This document shows, piece by piece, positions 54,569 to 64,000 of a DNA stretch of 64,000 nucleotides; position 1 is the stretch's first letter; each line of letters opens with the position of its first letter. A model generated the notes under the pieces. The model made no database searches. It worked only from the letters and a program-made list of their open reading frames with translations, and was not told where the DNA came from. A program made the position numbers and the translations under genes. Origin of the DNA: Camellia lanceoleosa (lineage: Eukaryota; Streptophyta; Magnoliopsida; Ericales; Theaceae); assembly GCA_025200525.1 (NCBI GenBank), contig CM045761.1, positions 37,208,190-37,272,189 of the forward strand, given 5' to 3'.

Positions 54569-55869
54569 TTTTTCTTTTTCTTGTGAGTTGTGAAACTGAA
54601 AATTCAAACTTGTCTGAAATGGGAGAGCAAATGGGGGAGATGTCATGAAATATATATTAATGAGTGCACGCCTACTTACGTGTACACAAATATAGTAACC
54701 GTTAAATAATATAAGTATTGCATATTATTTTGTTCAAACTTAAAAATTAGACTCACTTTTAAATTGAATGATCAAATCACTATTAAAAAAAGAAAGTTTA
54801 ATGATTGATCAATTTATTTCTTATGTGTTTTTTCTCTTTCACTTATATATTTTCTAATTATTAATCAATTGTCTCACTTAGATATTATTGAATTTAAAAA
54901 ATAGATTTGTATATTATTTTTTTGCAAGTGTATGAGAAAAATTTATTATTGTCATGGTTTTTTATGAATAAAAAATTGTGTTAGAAAATGTTGAACTCTG
55001 TTTGGATTATAGATTTAGATAGAATTTAAAAATAAATAGAAAAATTGAAACAAATGTAATAAAACATAAATATAAATAAAATTTTCTCTCTACTTTTTTT
55101 TCTTTTTCAAATTTATAATTCAAATACAACTTAAGTGATTTATGTATATAGCAAATTCTATGTACTATGTGCATCTTTGGTTATAATTTTTGTAATTTTT
55201 TATGATGACATATTATAGTATTAGTTATAACTTATTGTGATATTGATTATAATATTATTTTTTTTAGGATTGAAGAGTTTTTTTATTATACATTATATAA
55301 TATTTAGTTATAATTTTTTGTTTTTTGTTTTTTTATAGTTCATAGAATTGAGTTATTATATTTATGATAATCAAATAAACAAATATTATAACTTATAAAT
55401 GATATATGGTAATATTATATATATATATATATATATATGCGTGTGAAGCTATAAAAAAAAACAAAAAATAAAGTGTCAGAAATAGAATTAAAATTGAGTA
55501 TAAAATGGAATGCAATGGCGTTAAGTTTAAGTCCTGTTGGGAATAATTTTGGACATGCTTACGGCAATGACCACATAACATGTGACCACATAGTAGTCGC
55601 TCTCCCTCCCTGCAGCTGAGCTTGGCTAGGCTTGTCTTGGCTTGGCTTCATTCAGCTCACCCAAATATTTAAAGAGTTATATATACTTTTCGGTTTTTTT
55701 TTTTTTAGTTACATTTTTTATAAAAAAAACTAAAAAAAATTAATTTTTAATTTGCTTCCCAAAATAAGCTTAAGAATGCGTAACATATAAGTTATAATAT
55801 TTGTGTGGTTGAATGTTATAAATGTCATAATTGAATTGTTTTAGAATTATAATTGATGTAGAAATGTAG
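54569..55869. other. Upstream region of PAP18
   Basis: Expected promoter and 5' UTR (minus strand). AT-rich; no single TATA box can be chosen with confidence. 55150-55400 belongs to the repeat family also seen near 8160-8300 and 60700-60960. (AT)n at about 55413-55438. A TTGGCTAGGCTTGTC-type GC-richer patch lies at 55620-55655. Confidence 0.4.
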
Positions 55870-58800
55870 AAATAGAATTAAGAAGTTGGTAAGATGTAGA
55901 AATGTTGATGTTTTGCTATTGTAGAAGACAAAAAGGAGGAATGTTGATGAGATGTTCGTAAAATCGTTATGGCCTTCTGATTCGATGCAGTTTATGGCTG
56001 TGGATTCCGATGGCAGTGCTGGAGGTTTGTTGTGTGTTTGGAACCCAGGTGCTTTTGAACTAGTTGAGTGCTGCTGTTCAAGGAATTTCTTATTGCTATC
56101 AGGTACAGTTAATCATTCTTTTGACTGTATCATTGTTAACATATATGCACCTAATGATGGGAGGAGTAGAGGTATGTTGTAGGACTATTTGATTAGGTTA
56201 AAACCATCCTATGGGAAACCTTGGTGTATTGGGGGGGATTTTAATGAAGTAAGGTATTTGAGTGAAAGAAAGGGTTGTTTGCGGAGAGACAAAGGAATGT
56301 CTGAATTTAATGAGTTTATTGAGAAGATGGAGCTGTCTGATTTACCATTGCTTGGTAGGGGCTTCACTTGGTGTAATTCTGTGGATAGCGAGCGGTGGAG
56401 CAGGATTAATAGATTTTTATTGGAGCCTGAGTGGTTGGAGGTCTTCAGGTTGCAGCAGTGGGGTCTTCCAATGAGTGTCTCTGATCACTGTCCGCTGTTG
56501 CTCATGGAAGATGTTAGGAATTGGGGCCCTCGTCCATTCAGATTCATTAATGCTTGGATCCTTCATCCAGGGTTTAAGGCTATGGTCAAAAAATTATGGG
56601 AGGAGGCTGATATTCAAGGATGGGCAGGGATTAGACTGAAGGGTAAATTATCAAAGCTTAGAGGGGATCTCAGAAAATGGAATGTGGAGGTGTTTGGTAA
56701 TATTAAGAATCAACTAAAGGCAGCGGAGGAGGAGCTTCATGAAATTGATTTGAAAGCTGAAGGTGGGCCTCTCCAGGATTCAGTAGGGGCTAAGAGGAGA
56801 ATTTTGAGAGGTCTAGCCTGGAAGCTTAACAGGAGGTTAGAGTGGATATGGCATCAAAAGTCTAGGCTAAAGTAGGCAAAAGATGGGGACAAAAACTCTC
56901 AGTATTTTCATGTGATAGCTAGTAGAAGACAAAGTAAAAATATGTTGGGTTCAGTGAAGGAGAATGGGGTGGTTATTGAAGATCCCACCCGAGTAAAACA
57001 AGCTGTGTTTAGATACTTTAGTAAGGCATTCTCAGAAAGGTGGCGTGGTAGACCTGCGTTGGAAGGAACTTTTGCAAATATAGGTGTTGATGGATCAGCT
57101 CGAGAGCTGGTAGCAGAGTTTTCGGAGGAGGAAGTGTGGGCTGCTGTCAAAGTTTGTGATGGGAATAAAGCTCCAGGGCCGGATGGGTTTAACTTAACAT
57201 GCATTCAGAAGAATTGGAAAGTAATGAAGGATGACATTTTACAGTTCATGAAGGAGTTTCATATGAACGGGAGGTTGGCTTATGGGCTTAATAGTTCATT
57301 CATCACATTAGTTCCAAAGAAGGACAACCCAGTGGATTTGGTGGATTTCAGGCCAATTAGCTTGGTAAATTCGATGTATAAAATTCTGGCTAAAGTTCTG
57401 TCTCACAGATTGAAGAAGGTTTTGCCTAGGGTGATAAGTGAGGTGCAGACTGCTTTTATGGGTGGAAGGTGTATTCTAGATGGTATTATGGTAGCTAATG
57501 AAGTTGTGCAATTGTGGAAATTGTCAAAACAGAGAGGTGTGATTCTAAAGCTTGATTTTGAGAAGGCTTACGACTCAGTCAATTGGGGTTTTTTGTTCGC
57601 AATGATGTCTAATTTCGGATTTGGGGAGAAATGGATTGGTTGGATTAAAGAGTGCCTATTCTCATCTAGGGTTTCAGTTTTGGTAAATGGTTCACCGACG
57701 GATGAGTTTTCACCCCAAAAAGGATTAAGGCAAGGGGATCCTCTTTCATCGTTTTTGTTTAATTTAGTGGCTGAGGGTCTAAACATGTTGTTGACAGGGG
57801 CTCAACAGTTGGGGTTATTCAAGGGAGCTAATGTGGGGTCTAATGGGATGAATGTATCACATTTGCAATTCGTTGATGACATAATCATTTTTTGTGATGC
57901 TGATTTACAGGAGATTCTTTCGATTAAAAGGGTGCTTAGGTACTTTGAAGTGATGTCGGGTCTGAAGATCAATTTTTATAAAAGTGTGGTGTGTGGGATA
58001 GGTGTTTCAGATGGGGAAGTGGCAGATTTTGCAGCAGTTCTGAATTGTAAACCTCATAAGTTGCCTTTGACGTACTTGGGTATACCGTTGGGGGTTAATC
58101 CAAGAAGAAAGTCGACTTGGCAGCCAGTAATTGATAAAGTTAGGAGAAAGTTATCTTTGTGGAAAAGGAAGCTCTTGTCTTTCGCGGGTAGGCTAACACT
58201 GATTAAATCGGTGGTATCTTGTTTACCTTCATACTACATTTCTATTTTTAAGATACCTAAGGGAGTGGTCAAAACAATTGAGCAATTGCAGGCTCGGTTT
58301 TTGTTTTTGGGGGGGGGGAGTGAGTTTAGGAGAAAGGTTCATTTAGTAGGATGGAAGGAGGTCACTAAGTCCAAGAGTCAAGGTGGCTTAGGGGTGAGGA
58401 GCATCAAAGATATGAATGCTAGCTTCCCATTGAAGTGGTGGTGGAGATATGGTGTTGAGAACGAGGCACTGTGGAAGGCAGTGATATGCAGTATTTATGG
58501 TAATGAGGGCGGAGGGTGGTGGCCTATGAGAAGGGTAGGAGGTAGAATTTCTCCAATTTGGCAAGATATTTTGAGCATTACTCAAGATTACCCTCTGTTG
58601 TTAGAATTCTATTTGGAAAATGCAAAAGTTAAGATAGGGAATGAGGAAATGATTAAATTCTGGATTGATAAGTAGTGCAACAATAGAGTGCTAAGGGAGG
58701 AATTCCCAAGATTGTTTGAGTTATCAGTGGATAAGGAGGGTTCAGTCATGCAGTATAGGCAGCAAGGAGAAGGGTCAAGGCAGTGGAGTTTAAAGTTTCG

Positions 58801-60404
58801 AAGACAATTAAGAGCTTGGGAAGAAGAAGAGGTAAGAAGGTTGAGGGATTAGCTGAATGATGGCTATGTCGAGAATGGGAATCTGGTAGATTGTTTACAT
58901 TGGGGTGTCAACTCTTCAGGCCAGTTCACAGTAGCTTCTTTGTGGAAGTGGCTGCAAGCTGATAGGGGACCAGATCTGTGTATTGCTAAAAGGCTGTGGA
59001 AAACTGTGGCTCCGCCAAAAATGCTGTTTTTTGGGTGGTTAGCTTGGAGGAAAAGAGTAAAGACTTCTGAGTTTTTACATAGGATTGGGGTGTTGGATGA
59101 TCAGGTAAGTGTTTTGTGTCCTCTTTGTAGTTTTGCAGTCGAATCAATTAGTCATGTTTTACTTCATTGTCCATCGGTTTGGAGGGTGTGGTCTGATTTA
59201 GTAAACTGGTGGGGTATTTGTTGGGTGGTTCCATGTACAGTTGAAGATCTGTTACAATGGTGGGTTGGGGTGAAACTCAAAAAGAATGAGAGAAAAATTT
59301 GGAACTTGGAGCCTATTGTAATGTTGTGGTCAGTGTGGAAGCTAAGGAATGAGAAGGTGTACTCTGGAAGACCTCCTAATTTTGTTGAGCTAGTTGATCT
59401 TGTGAAGTCCAGGATAGCTTTCTGGGCCTATAGCAATATTGTAGGGTTGCATTACTCTGTTCAAGATATAGTGTTTAACTTACATCAGGTTAGACAGTGT
59501 TTGGGTTAATGTGCTGATGGGTCCAGTTTTTGTCCAGTGGGTGCTATTGTGTATCAGTTTGCTGTCTTGGAGTAAATTTAGGTGTAGTTTTGTATGGAGT
59601 TCATGGCAGTTAAGTTTCTGTTTGTTATGACAGTTGGAATTCACATCATTGGGGTTGCTGATCTGGTTTTTCTGTTGTGGTATAATGCTCTGCTGGGCTT
59701 GTATAATGATCTGGTTGTGGTATAATGCTCTGCTGGTATAATGATCTGGTTGTTCTGATGGATCTGTGAAGGACTAACAGTGAAGTGAAGGTTTGTTCAG
59801 CTCATTATCAGTGGTTTTCTTGATTTCAACTCTGGTGCTGCTATGTTGCTTGGGTCCAGTGAGCCAAAAGGGAGGATGATGTGGAGTTTTGCAGGTTGCT
59901 TTGTGTTGCTCTGCTGAGTGGGTGATCTGCAAGGTTAAGTTGAGGAGAAATCTTAGAGAGCCAAGGTTTTGTTTTCAGACAAGCTCCAGTTCGTGACCTG
60001 GGTTTGTGTTGAATAGCCTTCATCCCAGTGGGTGATCACAGTTCTGTTTTGCTGGGTTTGTATTGTCTGCTGTTGTGTTGCTGTCTTGGTGATTTATCAC
60101 CCCAGTGGGCTTGTTGCTGAGCTGAATTGGTTTTATGCAAGTTGGGTTTTGGTTTTGTTTTGTGGGGTGAACAAAGAAAGGAACCTGCAGTGCCTTTTTT
60201 GGTTGCTTTGGGCTGCTGGTTTAGGAGCTGCAGTGCCTTATTTTTCTGGATTTTTTGGTTTTTGCTCTGTTGTTTTGCTCGTTGGTTTCTTACCAACTAG
60301 GAGGTTGGAGCTTATTTTAGCTCCAAGCTCCTCTTTATTGATGTAATTTTTTTTTATTATAATTCATCAATAAAGTCTTTTTTTGCCGATCAAAAAAAAA
60401 AAAA
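55870..60404 (+). mobile_element. 5'-truncated, inactivated L1-type LINE
   Basis: Lacks ORF1 and the first part of the endonuclease. ORF2 is readable from about 55870 to 59509, then a 3' UTR of about 880 nt ending CTCCTCTTTATTGATGTAA ... CATCAATAAAGTC ... GCCGATC and a 13-nt A tail (60392-60404). The 3' end matches that of the intact L1, so the two belong to related families. No clear target duplication was found. It lies upstream of PAP18 and is oriented away from it. Confidence 0.88.
55873..59509 (+). pseudogene. L1 ORF2 remnant, one frame with five TAG codons
   Basis: Homologous throughout to the ORF2 at 45023-48739. Endonuclease part: GGDFNEVRYLSERKGC, SDHCPL. RT part: NKAPGPDGFN, FRPISLVNSMYKI, KLDFEKAYDSV, GLRQGDPLSSF, TYLGIPLG; the catalytic box reads FVDD in place of FADD. 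zf-RVT: CPLCSF ... SHVLLHC. Stops: TAG at 55922, 56180, 56873, 58673 and 58850, all in the same frame, with no frameshift over about 1200 codons. In the intact copy the aligned residues are Gln, Trp, Trp, Trp and a non-Trp position. Not functional. Confidence 0.88.
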
Positions 60405-61163
60405 TTGAAAAAAATTGAATCATAATCAAATATCACATAGAATATAATATAACTAACATCATAATGAATTATAACTAACACTACAATATATATAATCAAA
60501 GTATAACTAACATCATAATAAATCATAATCAAAAACTACAAACGTTTTAACTTGGAAGGTATACAAGGGGTGTGTATTGTAAAATTTTCCACTAACAAAT
60601 AAATAAATAAAAATATATAAAGGGTTATGCTATGGTACATATTCTCAAAAGAGTGTGTATCACATGCAAGTTATAATATTTGTGGGGCTTAATTATTACA
60701 AATTTCATAACTCAATTTTTTTACGGTCATAACTAAAATAAATAAAAAAAAGTCACATATATAACTAAAGACTTTTTTTTTAATCATAATCAAAACAATA
60801 TTATAATCAATATCACAATGAGTTATAACTAACATTACAATGTGTATAACCACACATGAATAAATCATAATTAACACCACAATAAATAATAACTAAATAC
60901 TACAAACGTCATAACTGGGTTACATATAGTAGACAAAAGTATCAAGGATATTATGTTCATTTTAGAGTGATATTACAAACTCAAATTTATTAACTTAAAA
61001 ATCATTCAGAATTATCATCTTATGGTTGAAATTTATTCGACATATAGACTATATATTATATAAATTTAATTTCCACCACATAATCATCCATTCAAAAAAA
61101 TTTGAATGAATAAATTTGAGACAATAAACTTATTCTTCATTTTAAATGAAACTCTCAATTTGG
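60405..61163. repeat. AT-rich dispersed repeat
   Basis: Repeated words (A)TCATAATCAAA, TATAACTAACAT(C/T)A and CACAATGAGTTATAACTAAC occur in two blocks (60420-60560 and 60700-60920), and in the opposite orientation at 8160-8300 and 55180-55400. GGGGTGTGTATTGTAAAATT near 60567 matches the complement of 8085-8112. Probably one MITE-like family; borders not resolved. No gene seen. Confidence 0.4.
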
Positions 61164-61580
61164 GGGTGTTTGGGAACCCAAGTTTGAGGCTAAAATAGCC
61201 TCAAACACTAAAAAAGTTAAATAGTCTCAAATAGTACCTTAAACTAGTTATTTAAAAAAAAAAAAAAAAAAAAAAGGCAGCTCGACAATGGGGTAGCTAC
61301 ACTGTCACATTTACAGTGTAGTGACAGGCTACCACTGCCACAATGGCAGGCAGTCCCATTGTTGGTAAATGACAATTTTGTCTCTTTAGACCAATTTTAG
61401 AAAAAGTGAGATTAGGGATAAATTTGTCATTTCAGTCTTAAACATCATTTCAAACATATTTTTTAATATAATAATCAATCAAAAAATTCTACCCAACTTC
61501 CCAAACACAAAAATTAAAATAGCCTACTAAAATTACCAAATAGTCAAAAAGCCAAAAAAATAGTCATTTCCCAAACACCC
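61164..61580. repeat. MITE with GGGTGTTTGGGAA termini
   Basis: GGGTGTTTGGGAA (left) and TTTCCCAAACACCC (right) are near-perfect inverted ends. Inside, around 61290-61330, GCTACACTGTCAC and GTGTAGTGACAGGCTAC can pair into a hairpin. A-run at 61252-61275. No ORF. Confidence 0.65.
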
Positions 61581-61924
61581 ATTTTGTTAAGGTGAACGTC
61601 AAGATTGCTTTGATTTTGTACATTTAAAAAAAATAAAAATAAATAAATAAATAAATCAAATGGCATCTAATCATGTTATCATGTTCTTTTAGAAAATAAA
61701 AATATTATAAATTCTAAAAATTCTATCAAAATTTCTATTAAATATCTTATATGAGTGTGAGACTCACATGAAACTCATACCATCACTATATAAGACATTT
61801 GATAGAAATTTTAATAGAACTTTTGGAGTTTGTAATATTACACTTTAGAAAATTTTAAAACCTCACATCACACAAGGAATCACTAATTTAATTATCGAGA
61901 CTCGTAACTTGATTATTACATTAT

Positions 61925-62144
61925 GGCTATGTTTGGGATGTTGGTTTGAGGTTATTTTTAGTTATAAAAAAATAAAATAGGTTAAAAAGTTAATAAAATA
62001 AAATGTCACATCCAAACTATAATCATTTCATTTTTTCTTTTATAAAAGTCAAAAAAATCAAAAACTTATCCCATACAAAACTTTTTAATCCCAAACTAAA
62101 TAACTAAAAAGCCAAAAAAAATCAACCCACATGCCCAACAAAAG
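61925..62144. repeat. MITE of the intron 3 family
   Basis: Ends CTATGTTTGGGATGTTGG and CCCACATGCCCAACA; shares TGTCACATCCAAACTATAATC and the AAAAGTCAAAAAA(A/G)TC block with the MITE at 39629-39854. Confidence 0.55.
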
Positions 62145-63050
62145 CAATAGTTCCTTTCAAATGGGAAAAGAACTTTGAATGCTCCCAAAATTTAAACAAA
62201 ATAAGTTTTATTTATTTATTTTTATTTTTATGAAAAATGCATATGAGATTATGCAAAGAAATAATTTTGAATAATGTTATATAAATAAATAATTTTGATA
62301 TGACATCTATTGTAATGGATTTCATTTTAGGTAACGAATTATTATTATTATATGATATATTTGTATCCATTTATTCAAAAAAAATTAAAATAATTTATGA
62401 TTTAAAAAATATCAATGTCAAATCATTTTCTTGAATTTTCCTTCATAATTTTTTTGTTTTCGAATTATTTTTCTGGATATGTAAATATACATGGTAATGC
62501 GGGTTTTGTCCATCTGAATGAGATTTTTAATCAAATTTTCAAAATGTTCTAAATATCAAATTAAGCTTATTCTCATCATCAATTGTGACTTCTCACATCA
62601 GTAAGGCCCTCAATTTTAGGTCAGCTTAAGGTCTCCGAGAATAAATGATATACTCAGATTAAATATCTCGTAAATAAATTTAATTCACAATAACCTTAGT
62701 TCCCACTCCTCATGATATAATTAACTCTAATTCGAACCTAATTACTCAAATATTAATTTTACAAATCTGAATCGAATATTTAATTAAACCCCCATATGGT
62801 CCAATACTCGAAATTAAAAGAAGGCAAATCATTAATTATTCTTTCTTGAACCACTTAGACTTTCAAATTCTAATTCAAAAATAAATCTCCCATAAAATCG
62901 TATATAAATCAGTCTCCATAATTTTCATAATTCCCAAATTAAATCAGAATAGTAGGCCATAAAATTTAAATCTCTATCATTAATTAAATATAAAGTATTA
63001 CGCGATGGGGTTGTTACAGTATTACTACTTACACATAATAATTCAGGTGT
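62145..63050. other. AT-rich region without supported features
   Basis: No reading frame, repeat border or RNA gene that I can support. Confidence 0.4.
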
Positions 63051-64000
63051 TGACATGAGCTTTTAATAGCCAGCACATTACGGCCTTATGCCTATCCCAG
63101 TTTTCATGAGCATATTTGAGAATAAGCCTTGTTCTCATAGAAAGCGACCTCACTTTTATACTCACATAGGTGAAATTTGTCAAGGATGTTCCAATAATTT
63201 TCACACCCCACTCAACAAGAGTTACAGAATTTCATTAAGAGTATAAAAACTCAACCCTCAAACATTACAAGAAAAATGCATTTACATCATAGGGATGGAC
63301 AACAAAATATTAAAGAGTGCATTTTTTACTACCACTATATGATTCGTTCTTCCCATTGAATCTAATTATAGGATCTCTGGTCCCTAGGTTGATATCCTTA
63401 TACATGGTTTATGATTTTATAGACTTCAAACTTATCTCCCTCGATGTATTTCAGACTCTATCTCTCGCCAAGGTCTTCGTTAACGGATCCACAAGATTAT
63501 CACAAGATTTTACATAATTCACAATTATGATGTCATTACTTAAATAGGATCTCACATTAGTGTGTTTCCTTAGAATATGTTTGGATTTACCATTATAAAA
63601 ATGATTATTCACTCTACTAATAGCAGTAGTGCTATTACAACGAATTAACACATGAAGAATTGATTTTTTTTCCAAAAAGGGATTTCATGTAACAAATCTT
63701 TCACCTAATTCGCTTTCTCACATGCTGAAGCTAATACTATAAGCTCAGCTTCCATTGTAGAATTAATAATTATAGTATGTTTTTTAGACTTCCAACATAT
63801 AGCGCCACCACCCAAGATAAAAATAAAACTCGAGGTAGAGAGAGAATCACCTGACAAAGTGTTCTAATCGATATCACTATATCCCTCAAGTACCGCAGGA
63901 TACTTGTTATAAAACAAACCATAATTTTAGGTACCAGATAAATATCTCATAATTCTTTCCACAACTAGCCAATGATTTCGACTCAACTTGCTAGTAAATC
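63051..64000 (-). pseudogene. Decayed Ty1/copia pol 3' end (RNase H), cut by the window edge
   Basis: On the minus strand from 64000: VERIMRYLSGT, GYSDID, STSSFIFILGGGAICWKSKK, STMEAELIVLASACEKAN, HEIPFWKK, then a clean 74-codon frame (63675-63451) ending SCDNLVDPLTKTLARDRV, the usual copia RNase H C-terminus. Stops interrupt it (after SACEKAN and in the GT-NYG segment) and a shift separates the last block. Below 63450 is a 3'UTR-like stretch; a 3' LTR may begin there but its border is not clear. Confidence 0.85.

Noticed and set aside
54569..54646. PAP18 start at the upstream in-frame Met (54646)
   Set aside because: It would bury the hydrophobic signal core 31 residues in, which is unusual; the Met at 54568 gives a standard signal peptide.

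Overview
The window is nuclear DNA of a flowering plant. Evidence: GT-AG spliced exons of a plant purple acid phosphatase, Tat-lineage Ty3/gypsy and Ty1/copia retrotransposons, a Cassandra TRIM carrying 5S rRNA-like sequence, plant-type L1 LINEs, CACTA, hAT-like and MITE elements, and very AT-rich spacers. I cannot name the species; a eudicot is my guess from the composition. There is one clear host gene and the rest is nested transposable elements.

Left half (1-37840). The end of a Tat-like LTR (1-1113) is followed by a tandem segmental duplication. Unit A starts at 1114. Unit B starts at 9327 with the same 22-bp leader and an (AT)n tract. The AT tract of unit B has been opened by a 12.2-kb Tat-lineage gypsy element (9390-21609), a foldback MITE (21620-22239) and a tandem dimer of a minus-strand TRIM (22253-23102). 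The copies then run in parallel (1136-6794 against 23103-33518). Both hold a nested TIR element, a tRNA-like stretch, the 5' end of a CACTA element with a captured exon-like segment, and the start of a small LTR element. Copy A alone has a Cassandra insertion (2863-3482). Copy B alone has a 5.4-kb giant LTR (24135-29507) and keeps the CACTA element complete (31061-37840). Each lineage-specific insertion postdates the duplication.

The gypsy element has 764-bp LTRs differing at about 7 sites by hand count, yet gag-pol is broken by several frameshifts and stops. It carries an antisense, intron-containing gene between integrase and the 3' LTR, and a minisatellite of a dyad-symmetric core. The giant LTR carries a second, unrelated array of a 73-bp unit built around a nested palindrome, and three short hairpins whose stems co-vary.

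Right half (37841-64000). PAP18-like purple acid phosphatase lies on the minus strand in five exons (54568 down to 38932; 443 aa; all five metal-binding motifs present). Intron 2 is 13.5 kb and contains a CACTA-like element ending 36 nt from the 3' splice site, a full-length L1 with both ORFs open and an 18-bp target duplication, and several MITEs. The signal peptide core is coded by a (TTC)n microsatellite (14 Phe in a row). A hAT-like element sits just past the stop codon. Upstream of the gene is an older, 5'-truncated L1 whose ORF2 is a single frame interrupted only by five TAG codons. The right edge holds MITEs and a decayed copia RNase H region on the minus strand.
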